Assembly (NCBI GenBank): GCA_023421135.1
Contig: JAEZUG010000039.1
Span: 1 to 43,476, forward strand
Reading direction: 5' to 3'
DNA length: 43,476 nucleotides
Origin: Candidatus Cloacimonadota bacterium
GTDB lineage: Bacteria > Cloacimonadota > Cloacimonadia > Cloacimonadales > Cloacimonadaceae
In this document: positions 24,120 through 32,415 of the stretch, piece by piece
How the letters are laid out: the number at the start of each line of letters is the position of its first letter
How positions within the stretch are numbered: the stretch's first letter is position 1
Made by a program: the position numbers and the translations under genes
Notes under the pieces: model-generated
The model's database searches: none
What the model was told of the DNA's origin: nothing
Seen by the model: the letters and a program-made list of their open reading frames with translations, nothing else

Positions 24120-26557
24120 GTGTTATCCCCTTTGGCAGCTTTGAATTCCATGCGCGAGAGATACTTGATCTGCAGCACGGTGAAGCCCATCAGAAAGAGG
24201 CTCAAAAGCCACGCCATTGTGGTGGCAAGCCCAAATTTGAGATACAGGTAGGCCTTTTCAAAGATGAGCAGATCGGCCACCCGGGTAGCTTCTCCCGGGC
24301 CGCCAAAGGTCATCACCAGGATGAAATCGCTGGATTGAGCGGCAACGATGAAGGCAGCAATAAATTGGATGATGATCAAGCCCTTCAGGCTGGGCAGCAC
24401 GATGTAGCGGAGCTTGGCAAAGAAGCCTGCTCCATCTATATCTGAGGCTTCATAGAGTTCATTGGGGATATTCTTCAGTGCTGCCAGATAGATCAGGCTG
24501 CCCGGCCCCATCCCTGCCCAGATACCCGGTAGTACCACACAGAGCATCGCCAGATGCTCATCTCGTATCCACATACTTTTGGGCAGGCCAATACTCATGA
24601 TCAATTGGTTCAAAGCGCCACTCTCGTTGGGGCTATAGAGCAGCTTCCAGAGATAGATCACGATCACCCCACTGATCACCGCCGGAAGGTAGTAGATCAC
24701 CCGGTAAAGCATCTTGCCATGGGAGACTTCCTGTAGCATGATGGCCAGAATGATGGGCGGGAAAAAGCCCAGCCCCAGGCTAAGCAGCATATAGTAAAGC
24801 GTACGCAGCACAGAAGCCCACCAGGTGGCATCAAAGAGCAGCTCTGCCAGATTGCCCACACCCACAAAGGGGCTCTCTCCCACCAGGTGAAAATCCCGCA
24901 CTGCCATCAGACTTCCAGTGACCATTGGCACATATTTCCACACAAAGATGCTGATCACCGCCGGAGCCAGCAGAAGTATAATCAGAGGGATTCTACTCTT
25001 TTTCCCGGTGTTGAAAGATACGGTACTTGGTGCCAATATCTTCCAGACTTTCCAGATCGTGAAGATAAAGCCAAAGACGATCAAAGCAGCAATCACGGAG
25101 GCCAGACGCTTTCGCAGAGCCTGCTGCTGGGGTGCAACGATACCGATCATCTCCTGATTGGTTCTGGTCTGCGCTGCGCTGAGGATAGAGCCGATCCTGA
25201 CCCGGCGCTCTTCTGGACTCTTACCCAGCTTGCCAGCCAGATCCAGCTTGATCAGCTCATCCAGAGGATAGGTCATAAATTCATAAACCTTCTGGCAGTT
25301 ATCCCCAAAAGGCTCAGGCTTGCCTTCCCGCATGGCAGTCTCAAAGGTCTCCAGCCAGCCCGCAGGAGCAAAGCGGAGATAATCCTCATAGCCGTAACGC
25401 TTCAGGAAGACCGGATTCTGCATCTTGCCAAATCCGCTTTCGATCATCACCTTGAGCCGGATCTTCCGAGCTTCTTCGCTATCGTAGAAGCGGATATACT
25501 GCCAGGCTGCTTCGCGCACCAAAGCAGGATCGCGGCTGCCCAAGCCGGCATTATTGCTGATCCCGGCTCCGCTGAAGATGCCCATCATGCGGCAATTGAT
25601 CTCGCTGCCGCCACGTCCGGAAGGCCCGGCAGGCGAAGGCGCAAAGCCGTAGAGATTGGGATCGTATTTTCCTCCCATGTTTTGTTGGGAGAGATAATCC
25701 ATCTTCATGCCGATCTTGCCTTCCATCCAGAGATAACCCCAATCCCCTTCTCGGATGGCAAAGCCCCGCTGACTGCGGTTGGCAGAATCCTTCCACTCGC
25801 TGGTCAGGAGGCTGAGATAATACTCCACAGCAGTGACTCCAGCCTCCGAGGCAAAGCTGGCTCGCCACTGCTGAGCGGACTGATCGAAGGTAACGGCATC
25901 ACCGCCGGCCGCCCAGAGGAAAGGTAGCCAGTCGTAAGCTGCCTGAGAACCTCCGGCCAGAACCGTGCCATAATTGGAATTTGCCGGATCGCTGAGGATG
26001 CGGGCATAGCGACGGAATTCTTCCCAGGTGCGCGGTGGACGGTTCGGATCCAATCCTGCCCGGCGGAAGACATCCTTGCGATAGAGCAGCACCCGCACCA
26101 GAGTCTCATAAGGCAAAGCCCAGGTTTGCTCCCGGGTTTCACCTTTGCGGATGCGGCGGATCACCTGCCAGACCGGAGCTTCCACCCGCAGTGCCATATC
26201 ATCCGGGCTCTCCAGAGCTATAAACTCATCCAGGGGATAGAGGAAGTTGTTTTGAATATAGGTATCACTTTGCCGGAAGTTGACATAGAGTATATCCGGA
26301 GCCACTCCTCCGGCAATTGCCATCAGAGGACCGCTATCCAGATCCATGCCTTCGATCTTGATGCCGGAGAAGGCTCTGAGCTCGATGTGAGGATACTTGC
26401 TGCGGAAGGCTTGCACCACGGCAAGATTGGCTTTGGAATAGGCATCAGTAGCGCGGGGATCGGGAAGCTCAAAGACCTTTAGGATGATGGGAGCCGGCAT
26501 AGCTTGCAAGGCAAAAACCAAGAGATAGAACAGGGCAAACAGCAGTCGTCTGATCAT
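24116..26557 (-). CDS. Fused sugar-binding protein and ABC permease (MalF-like)
   Basis: An 813-residue fusion. Residues 1-20 form a signal or membrane anchor. Residues 24-470 are a family 1 extracellular solute-binding protein (AGGVAPDILYVNF near 85, WALPYETLVRVLLYRKDVF near 145, DPNRPPRTWEEFRRYA near 170). After a TM segment (about 485-505) and a linker, a MalF-type permease follows, with EAA loop ELYEASDIDGAGFFAKL near 715 and several TM segments. The binding protein is thus tethered to the transporter instead of free or lipid-anchored. First gene of the operon; no strong Shine-Dalgarno is seen before the ATG. The substrate is inferred from neighbours to be a mannose/GlcNAc-containing oligosaccharide. 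Confidence 0.9.
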   Translation of the reverse strand: MIRRLLFALFYLLVFALQAMPAPIILKVFELPDPRATDAYSKANLAVVQAFRSKYPHIELRAFSGIKIEGMDLDSGPLMAIAGGVAPDILYVNFRQSDTYIQNNFLYPLDEFIALESPDDMALRVEAPVWQVIRRIRKGETREQTWALPYETLVRVLLYRKDVFRRAGLDPNRPPRTWEEFRRYARILSDPANSNYGTVLAGGSQAAYDWLPFLWAAGGDAVTFDQSAQQWRASFASEAGVTAVEYYLSLLTSEWKDSANRSQRGFAIREGDWGYLWMEGKIGMKMDYLSQQNMGGKYDPNLYGFAPSPAGPSGRGGSEINCRMMGIFSGAGISNNAGLGSRDPALVREAAWQYIRFYDSEEARKIRLKVMIESGFGKMQNPVFLKRYGYEDYLRFAPAGWLETFETAMREGKPEPFGDNCQKVYEFMTYPLDELIKLDLAGKLGKSPEERRVRIGSILSAAQTRTNQEMIGIVAPQQQALRKRLASVIAALIVFGFIFTIWKVWKILAPSTVSFNTGKKSRIPLIILLLAPAVISIFVWKYVPMVTGSLMAVRDFHLVGESPFVGVGNLAELLFDATWWASVLRTLYYMLLSLGLGFFPPIILAIMLQEVSHGKMLYRVIYYLPAVISGVIVIYLWKLLYSPNESGALNQLIMSIGLPKSMWIRDEHLAMLCVVLPGIWAGMGPGSLIYLAALKNIPNELYEASDIDGAGFFAKLRYIVLPSLKGLIIIQFIAAFIVAAQSSDFILVMTFGGPGEATRVADLLIFEKAYLYLKFGLATTMAWLLSLFLMGFTVLQIKYLSRMEFKAAKGDNT

Positions 26558-27052
26558 AAGACCACTTGCACTAAGGTAATATCTGGCAATCTCATGGAAG
26601 CAAGTATCAAGCGTTTCACCTCGTCTGTTTTGCTTTATTTCCTCATGTTAGAGCTCCCCCGCGGATGTCAAGCGGAAAGCTCTGGAAGAGTTGCCCTTCA
26701 CGACACCACCTCCACCACTTCCTTACTTCACCACTCACAAATAACACACTATACGCTTTATGAAAGAACTATAGGAGGAGAACCCTCCTCTCACTTATAT
26801 ACGAGGGACGCTTTTCCCAAAGAATGGACGCTTTTCTGTGGAATCTTTTCCGCACCTACCCGAGTTCTTTGCTATGTGCTACCAGAATGGTGAGTTAGAT
26901 AGCAAGCCAAACCCCCGCAATATCGATCCGAGTTCCATAGGATCAGTATTTCAGATAGCATCCGCAGCTCAACGAAACCACCCCTGAGTTCCATAGTGAA
27001 GGGAGATTGAGCAATCTTGGCGTTAGCAACTATGAAGTACGGAACCTTCCGG
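26558..27052. other. Intergenic region between glycan operon and propeller gene
   Basis: It contains an imperfect hairpin at 26650-26683 (AGAGCT...AGCTCT with inner CCGC/GCGG), a CACCACTTC-rich stretch at 26703-26737 resembling modules at 42456-42480 and 42531-42555, and the 67-bp repeat at 26784-26850. The rest (26851-27052) shows no coding frame or structure that I can support. The glycan operon promoter should lie here, but no convincing -35/-10 pair was found. Confidence 0.6.
26784..26850 (-). repeat. 67-bp dispersed repeat, right copy of an inverted pair
   Basis: Read on the minus strand it starts GAAAAGATTCCACAG, has two AAAGCGTCC half-units and ends TATATAAGTGAGAGGAGG. It pairs with 15531-15597. 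It points towards the glycan operon and ends 227 bp before its first codon, so a regulatory role is possible. Confidence 0.8.
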
Positions 27053-29074
27053 TCATTCCAGAGTCTTCAGGATTGCAGAAACCTCCTCCTCCGTCATACC
27101 AGCACTAATAAACCTGTCTATCCAGCCCAGGTCAACATTCCGGCTGTTTAGTTTGATGGCTCTGACCCGATAGAACATATATTCGGCGCCCAGGGTAACG
27201 TCATAGTGCGTGAACTGCGTGTTAAATGATCGTCCCAGAAAGTAGAACAATCCCTGAGGGTCAGATGAGCCATTGAAATAGATGAAATAGAAGTCTGGCA
27301 CAATTGGAGTATCTGCCACAGTCTGGGTTACGTCATCCCAGGTGATGATGATATCGTTGCCATTCATATGATTGGTCACATTGGTGGGAGCCATGGGCTC
27401 GGCGAACACTGCCGTGCCAGTGATCCGGAGTGCATATTGGGCATGAATTGGAGAGTTGTTCGCTATAAACAAGCTGTCTATAGCCTGTCCCAGCACCATA
27501 GGGGTGAACACCAGATTGATGCTTATACTATCCATAGCTGTAATGGTGAATGGCAGAGTGATCTCCTGGATCGAGAAGGCAGAATCTATCTGCTGTAAAC
27601 TGAGTGCATCGATCACCAGGTCAGCCATTCCGGTGTTTTTAATCCAAAGAGTTAAGGGTTGGGATGCAGTACCCAGATAAGCATTCCCAAAGTCCACTGT
27701 CCCCTGGATATCGGTGGTGATAAGCGGGTAAGGTGTGCCAAATTTGGCAATGAAGATATCATTACTGCTACCAGGGTTGATCGATACACTGCCAAAATTT
27801 GCAGTGCCAACGAACGCTCCAGCGATATAGCAATTGCCACTCGGGTCGGAAGCTATGGCATATCCAATATCCAGGCTTGATCCTCCAGCTCTGTTTGCCC
27901 AGAGCCAGTTCCCGTCAGTATCCAGTTTGGTGCAAAAGACTTCGTTTGCTCCAGAGCTGGTGAGGGAAGTGCTCCCAAAGGCGGCGCTGACGGAGAAAAA
28001 TCCTGTCAGGCAGCAATTTCCGGAAGCATCCGTGGCTATGCCATAGCCTGTATCAGCGCCAGTTCCGCCTGCTCTTTTGGCCCAGAGCCAGTTGCCGTTA
28101 GTGCCAATTTTAGCGATTATGATGTCAACTCCGCCAGCGCTGGTGAGGTTCGAGCTGCCAAAACTTGCTGTTGCGGAGAATGATCCGGTGATATAGCAGT
28201 TGCCGTTTACATCAGTAGAAATGCCATTGCCTGTATCACTACCGGTTCCCCCGGCTCTGACAGCCCAGAGCCAGTCGCCGTCGGAATCCAGTTTTGCGAC
28301 AAAGATATCGGCAGAGCCATCGCTTGAGAGATTGGTAACGCCAAAGGTGGCCTCGCCCATGAAACTACCCGTTACATAGCATGCACCATCTGCATCTGTG
28401 CTGATGCCATAAGCTATATCGGTACTATTCCCACCGGCACTTTTTGACCAAAGCCAATTGCCGTTGGTATCCATCCCAGCTACAAACATATCATATGAGC
28501 CGCTACTGATGTGAGAGCTTTCACCAAATGAGGCTGTGCTCTGATAGTATCCCACCACAAAGCAATTGCCATCTTCGTCTGTACTAATGGCATTTCCTAT
28601 GTCAGAACTGGCGCTCCCGGCTTTTTTAGCCCATTGCCAGTTGCCATCAGAGTCCAATTTTGTGATAAAGATATCAGAAGCGCCACTGCTGACGAGTGAC
28701 GTACCTCCAAAACCGGCCGTGTCTTGGAAATGTCCTGTGATATAGCAGTTTCCCTCTGCGTCTATGGCGATTCCATAGCCCGCATCAGCCCCTGCTCCCC
28801 CGGCCTTTTTTACCCAAATCCAATTGCCATATGTATCCAGCTTTGCTATGAAGATATCATCGCTTCCGCTACTGGTGAGGCTTGTAGTACCAAAGGTGAC
28901 AGTTCCCACGAAAGATCCCGTTGTATAGCAATTGCCCAAGGCATCTGTGGCGATTGCCCTGCCACGATCACTGCTTGCTCCTCCTGCACCATTTGCCCAG
29001 AGCCAGACCTCGCTTTGAGCCGATAGTATCACACAAAAGAGCATTATGAACAAAATTAGTATCCGTCTGTTCAT
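27053..29074 (-). CDS. Secreted SBBP-type repeat protein with choice-of-anchor domain
   Basis: A 673-residue exported protein. The signal peptide is MNRRILILFIMLFCVILSAQ. Seven repeats of about 59 residues follow, each with a NWLWA-type start, AGG, GYGIATD, GNCYITGSF, ATFG, SSG and DIFIAKLD, as in SBBP beta-propeller proteins. Next is an immunoglobulin-like choice-of-anchor D type domain (DFGNAYLGTASQPLTLWIKN, about residues 450-555) and a fibronectin-like C-terminal part. No typical sorting domain is seen at the C-terminus (EEEVSAILKTLE). The ATG at 29074 has AGGAG seven bases upstream and is preferred over the longer frame from 29149. Function unknown, probably a surface or periplasmic binding protein. 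Confidence 0.8.
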   Translation of the reverse strand: MNRRILILFIMLFCVILSAQSEVWLWANGAGGASSDRGRAIATDALGNCYTTGSFVGTVTFGTTSLTSSGSDDIFIAKLDTYGNWIWVKKAGGAGADAGYGIAIDAEGNCYITGHFQDTAGFGGTSLVSSGASDIFITKLDSDGNWQWAKKAGSASSDIGNAISTDEDGNCFVVGYYQSTASFGESSHISSGSYDMFVAGMDTNGNWLWSKSAGGNSTDIAYGISTDADGACYVTGSFMGEATFGVTNLSSDGSADIFVAKLDSDGDWLWAVRAGGTGSDTGNGISTDVNGNCYITGSFSATASFGSSNLTSAGGVDIIIAKIGTNGNWLWAKRAGGTGADTGYGIATDASGNCCLTGFFSVSAAFGSTSLTSSGANEVFCTKLDTDGNWLWANRAGGSSLDIGYAIASDPSGNCYIAGAFVGTANFGSVSINPGSSNDIFIAKFGTPYPLITTDIQGTVDFGNAYLGTASQPLTLWIKNTGMADLVIDALSLQQIDSAFSIQEITLPFTITAMDSISINLVFTPMVLGQAIDSLFIANNSPIHAQYALRITGTAVFAEPMAPTNVTNHMNGNDIIITWDDVTQTVADTPIVPDFYFIYFNGSSDPQGLFYFLGRSFNTQFTHYDVTLGAEYMFYRVRAIKLNSRNVDLGWIDRFISAGMTEEEVSAILKTLE

Positions 29075-29124
29075 TGTGTTCTCCTTGTTTGTAAAAACAG
29101 AATAGCGACATGAATTCAAACTCG

Positions 29125-29153
29125 ATATACTATGGTAGTATGCGATCATCCAA
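29125..29153 (-). promoter_or_regulatory. Candidate promoter of the SBBP gene
   Basis: On the minus strand TTGGAT (29153-29148) and GTATAT (29130-29125) are separated by 17 bp. This would start transcription about 45 bases before the ATG at 29074. The sigma-factor consensus of this phylum is assumed to be sigma-70-like. Confidence 0.35.
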
Positions 29154-29311
29154 TATCCCTATTATGTACAATATATAATAACCATAGGACCGATAACACT
29201 ATTCTTTGCCCTGTGACTTCAAGTCAAGTTCTTTTTCAGCTATTCGGGTGATCTATTGTCTTTCATTGAGGTCATTGCCACACCAGAAGTGACGCTTTGG
29301 ACAGCGCAATA

Positions 29312-29381
29312 CATAGAAGGAAAGCTCGTATCTCAGGGCTATAAGATAGCAATCGTCATGAGCGGGTTCAACGAGTTCATC
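29312..29381 (+). pseudogene. Fragment of ribH (codons 3-26), degenerate
   Basis: This stretch matches ribH positions 31493-31562 at 63 of 70 bases, without gaps. It reads IEGKLVSQGYKIAIVMSGFN then EFI before entering unrelated sequence and a stop. Five of the seven differences are synonymous, so the fragment descends from a ribH copy that was under protein-level selection before it was broken. No start or remaining gene accompanies it. Confidence 0.9.
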
Positions 29382-29515
29382 TTTTTGACAGAAGAGCTTT
29401 CCTATTCCTCGCGGAGTTAGGGTTTGGGGAGGCTCTGGAGGCTGACTACCATGTCTAATCACTCCGCCTCCCAGTCCACACCTGCCGTCATTCCGGGAAT
29501 TCCGGGGTCCCCAAA

Positions 29516-29685
29516 GCCACTCCTCCGGCAGTGCCATCAGAGGTAAGCTATCCAGATCCATCCCTGCGATCTTTATCCCGGAGAAAGCTCTGAGCTCGAT
29601 GTAGGAGGCTTGCCAGGAAGGGCTTGCCTACTGCCAGACTGGCTTTGGAATAGGCATCAGCGGAGCTGGAATCGGGAAGCGCGAT
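29516..29685 (-). pseudogene. Fragment of a solute-binding-protein gene, degenerate
   Basis: Plus-strand blocks such as CTATCCAGATCCAT, AAGCTCTGAGCTCGATGT (one base different) and TGGCTTTGGAATAGGCATCA match 26303-26472, the N-terminal coding part of the fused binding protein. On the minus strand GMDLDS is still readable, but the frame shifts (DSLPLMALPEE instead of DSGPLMAIAGG) and short deletions occur. It abuts the creD stop codon at 29690. It is a remnant of a second, related transporter gene. Confidence 0.85.
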
Positions 29686-29689
29686 GATC

Positions 29690-31087
29690 TTAGCTGGGTA
29701 AATCCTGACTATACCACTTGATATTCCTGATGATATACATTGCCACGGAGAGTAGGATAAAGAGGCTGATACTGCCGATCAGCAGGGCGCTATCCTGAAG
29801 TCTGAGCAGGAGATAAAGAAAACCGTAGAGAAAGATGAGCAGCGCACCAACTTTGAGAGCGAAGCTCCGGGTCCGCAGAATACTGTGGCAATAGAGGCTG
29901 ACCTGCAGGACTACACCCGTTGCAGCGATCAGATATGCCCAGCCAAAGGCGATATGCTCGGAGATCGAGAGCAGCAGCAGATAGAAGATCAGGAGCCCGC
30001 AACCCACCATCAGGTATTGGATGGGGTGAATCTGTTGTCTGGACATCACTTCAGCGAAGAAGAAGATCATAAAGGTCAGCACCAGGAAGAGCACAGAGTA
30101 TTTCAAGGCGCGAGTGGTCTGCTGATAGGAATCTACCATCACCAGGAAGTTCACACCCAGGCTGGAAAGCTGCAGCATCGGTTCGTCGCTGCTCCAGAGC
30201 TTCTTGATTCCGCTATTCAGATCGTTGGTCTGCCAGGAAGCTTTGAAGCCTTTGCTATCCACCGTCCGGCTTTCCGGAAGCATATCCCCGATGAAGCTGG
30301 GAGACTTCCAATCTCCTTCCAGGCTAACCACTTCCTTCATCGCGGAGCTGCTGAAGTTCAGTTGCTGAGTCCCGCTGATATCCATCCTGAGCCGGAGCCT
30401 AATCTCAGTCGCACGTGGGTCCGCCGGAACGGCTGCTGCCAGCTTGAAATCAATCTGCCTGGTGTCCCGGGTATTGTACTGCGCATCTTTGCTTTCCGTG
30501 GATTCAGGTACCCGCGTGATTGAGAGCAGATTCTCAGCCCGATTAAAGAGCAGAGCCTGTCCGTTCAGCTCACCGGAGAGTTCCTTCATGCCCCGCTGAT
30601 CTTCAAGACCAAAGGAAACCAGAGCTTCATCCCACCGGAGAGGTAGGTCTTTGTAAGCAGGAGCGTCGATCGCCACAGCCGGAAAGACAGCAAGCAGATC
30701 CAGATCCGCCTGATAACCGGTGACGTCGAAGATTCCCCGCCTGTGAGATACAGCCTTGATCTTCCCACCGATCGTCAGGCTGTCTGGAGCGATATGCAGG
30801 TACTTCTTTACCTGGATCGTTTCGGTCTTGCCATCTGAAGTAGATGTCTGCTGTGCTTCGCCATAGGGCACGCTGATAAAGGGTCCGCTCACAATCTGCG
30901 ATCCACCCCATTTGCTGGCGATCTCTTCGATCACACTCTGTTTGCGCTCATTCCGTTCATGGATGAGGATTGTGATCCAGATCGCGGGGATCATTAAAAT
31001 CACTACGATAAAGCCAATGATCAACAACTTTATCATCTGCATGCCATTCACTGTTTTAGCTTGCTTACCAAGACTTTCAGGATTCAT
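29690..31087 (-). CDS. creD: CreD family inner membrane protein
   Basis: A 465-residue membrane protein of usual CreD length. One N-terminal TM (about residues 17-40: LLIIGFIVVILMIPAIWITI) precedes a large extracytoplasmic domain with the family's RRGIFDVTGYQADL near 125. At least five TM segments fill the last 140 residues, with the HPIQYLMVGCGLLIFYLLLL block near 355, the best-conserved part of CreD. In E. coli CreD belongs to the CreBC regulon and affects envelope integrity; no creBC is seen here. GGGAGG lies just upstream of the ATG. It is a single gene with its 3' end against the binding-protein fragment. Confidence 0.92.
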   Translation of the reverse strand: MNPESLGKQAKTVNGMQMIKLLIIGFIVVILMIPAIWITILIHERNERKQSVIEEIASKWGGSQIVSGPFISVPYGEAQQTSTSDGKTETIQVKKYLHIAPDSLTIGGKIKAVSHRRGIFDVTGYQADLDLLAVFPAVAIDAPAYKDLPLRWDEALVSFGLEDQRGMKELSGELNGQALLFNRAENLLSITRVPESTESKDAQYNTRDTRQIDFKLAAAVPADPRATEIRLRLRMDISGTQQLNFSSSAMKEVVSLEGDWKSPSFIGDMLPESRTVDSKGFKASWQTNDLNSGIKKLWSSDEPMLQLSSLGVNFLVMVDSYQQTTRALKYSVLFLVLTFMIFFFAEVMSRQQIHPIQYLMVGCGLLIFYLLLLSISEHIAFGWAYLIAATGVVLQVSLYCHSILRTRSFALKVGALLIFLYGFLYLLLRLQDSALLIGSISLFILLSVAMYIIRNIKWYSQDLPS

Positions 31088-31243
31088 CCTAAACCTCCCT
31101 GGACTTTTTTATCTGGTTTGTTAATTCTTCTGAGGCAATTCATTGACTAACCTCAATACTCTGTCACCAAGCTGCTTAGCATCTGGCTGTTGTCAACAGT
31201 AAAATGCCTCCTCCTCACTTCTCACTTCTCACCAAACTGAAAC

Positions 31244-31287
31244 GACACCCATGAGACACCCATGTGACACCCATGTGACACCCATGT
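31244..31287 (+). repeat. 11-bp tandem repeat, four copies (GACACCCATGt)
   Basis: The unit GACACCCATG(A/T) occurs four times in exact 11-bp phase, about one helical turn. Downstream, CATGCGTGTCACATG and GATGGGTTTCCTGTGGGTG (to about 31336) look like further partial or inverted units. It lies between creD and ribH, where an operator array could serve either gene. Confidence 0.85.
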
Positions 31288-31415
31288 AAAATCATGCGTG
31301 TCACATGAGTATGAGATGGGTTTCCTGTGGGTGCCAAATTAGGGAGCACTGCAGTATATATTGCAACAATTTATGTTATGGCTAGGCGAGACCGGGCAGC
31401 CCTATAAAAAAAACC

Positions 31416-31444
31416 TTGAATAAAAACAGCCTCTGAAATAAACT
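31416..31444 (+). promoter_or_regulatory. Candidate ribH promoter
   Basis: TTGAAT (31416-31421) and TAAACT (31439-31444) are 17 bp apart, each matching four of six sigma-70 consensus bases. The predicted start is about 35 bases before the ribH ATG. Confidence 0.4.
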
Positions 31445-31484
31445 GCCCCAAATAGCAAATTCCTGTTAAGGGAAGGAGATAGAT

Positions 31485-31964
31485 ATGAAAACCATAGAAG
31501 GAAAGCTCGTCTCTCAGGGCTACAAAATAGCTATCGTCGTGAGCCGGTTCAACGAGTTTATCAGCGGGAAACTGCTGGAGGGAGCCATTGATTGCCTCAA
31601 AAGGCACAACGTTTCCGAAGACGATATCACCGTGATCTGGGTACCGGGAGCTTTTGAGATTCCCCTGATTGCTGCCGAAGCAGCCTCTCAGCCGGCTTAC
31701 AATGCAGTTATCTGCCTGGGAGCCCTGATTCGTGGAGCCACTCCGCACTTTGATTATATCAGCGCAGAAGTGACCAAAGGAATCGCTCAGGTGGGGATGA
31801 ATTATGGCAAGCCTGTGATCTATGGCGTTCTGACTACCGAATCCATAGAGCAAGCTATCGAACGCGCCGGCACCAAAGCCGGAAACAAGGGTTTCAGCGC
31901 TGCTTCTGCTGCACTTGAAATGCTCAACCTGATCAGGGAGATGAGAGATGGGACAACGTCGTAA
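31485..31964 (+). CDS. ribH: 6,7-dimethyl-8-ribityllumazine synthase
   Basis: A 159-residue protein of usual length. It condenses 3,4-dihydroxybutanone 4-phosphate with 5-amino-6-ribitylaminouracil in riboflavin synthesis. Visible signatures are VVSRFNEFI (18-26), VPGAFEIP (53-60) and GATPHFDYI with the catalytic His88; the C-terminus has the usual NKGFSAASAALEM. A strong AAGGAG ribosome site lies eight bases upstream. The 3' end overlaps nusB by 17 nt, a common ribH-nusB arrangement. No other riboflavin genes are in the window. A partial copy of its 5' end lies at 29312-29381. Confidence 0.97.
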   Translation: MKTIEGKLVSQGYKIAIVVSRFNEFISGKLLEGAIDCLKRHNVSEDDITVIWVPGAFEIPLIAAEAASQPAYNAVICLGALIRGATPHFDYISAEVTKGIAQVGMNYGKPVIYGVLTTESIEQAIERAGTKAGNKGFSAASAALEMLNLIREMRDGTTS

Positions 31965-32415
31965 AGCCCGCGAAATGGCAATCCAAACCCTTTACGCCCT
32001 GGATTTTTGTGAACTGCAGGAAGGCTTTAAAGAATACTCCATGCTAAACGAGTATCCCACTGTGCTGGCTCAGCTTGCCGCCAATGAAGGGATTGCCGAG
32101 AGTTCCTCTGTGTTTGCCTTTGCCGATGATCTGGTGAAAAACACCATCATCAATATAGAATTTGTGGAAAAAGAGATCAATAAACACACGGATAACTGGA
32201 GCTGCGAGAGCATTGCGCATCTGGACCGTTCCATTCTGCATATTGCCGTATTTGAGCTCCTTTTCACCGATACACCCGCACCGGTCGTGATCAATGAAGC
32301 AATCGAGATTGCCAAGAAGTTCTGTTCGGAACCCACCGGCAAATTCCTCAATGGCATCCTGGACGCAATAAATAAAGACATCAAGGAAGGCGACCGCAGA
32401 GAGATTCCTCAATGA
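31948..32415 (+). CDS. nusB: Transcription antitermination factor NusB
   Basis: A 155-residue all-helical protein. It begins MGQRRKAREMAIQTLYALDF, the NusB N-terminal helix, and has WSCESIAHLDRSILHIAVFE then TPAPVVINEAIEIAKKF, the conserved C-terminal half. NusB binds boxA RNA with NusE and is needed for rRNA antitermination. It overlaps ribH by 17 nt at the 5' end and the glycosyltransferase by 4 nt (ATGA) at the 3' end, so it is translated as part of a long operon. Confidence 0.95.
   Translation: MGQRRKAREMAIQTLYALDFCELQEGFKEYSMLNEYPTVLAQLAANEGIAESSSVFAFADDLVKNTIINIEFVEKEINKHTDNWSCESIAHLDRSILHIAVFELLFTDTPAPVVINEAIEIAKKFCSEPTGKFLNGILDAINKDIKEGDRREIPQ

Larger units (their letters stand above)
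31088..31484. other. Divergent intergenic region between creD and ribH
   Basis: It holds promoters for two divergent genes. Recognisable items are a CTCACTT triplet stretch at 31214-31231, the 11-bp tandem repeat at 31244-31287 and the candidate ribH promoter at 31416-31444. No FMN riboswitch is seen before ribH. Confidence 0.6.

Noticed and set aside
24887..25927. 346-codon plus-strand frame opposite the fused binding-protein/permease gene
   Set aside because: Antisense of a strongly supported gene; His- and Gln-rich composition typical of a shadow frame.
26600..26625. LacI-type operator upstream of the glycan operon (GTGAAACGCTTGATAC)
   Set aside because: Only a partial palindrome with mismatching half-sites and no regulator gene in the window.
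29253..29561. 102-codon minus-strand frame
   Set aside because: It runs antisense through the ribH fossil and out of frame through the binding-protein fossil.
31320..31484. FMN riboswitch upstream of ribH
   Set aside because: The conserved RFN blocks are not present; only a candidate promoter and a short GGGCAGCCC palindrome are seen.
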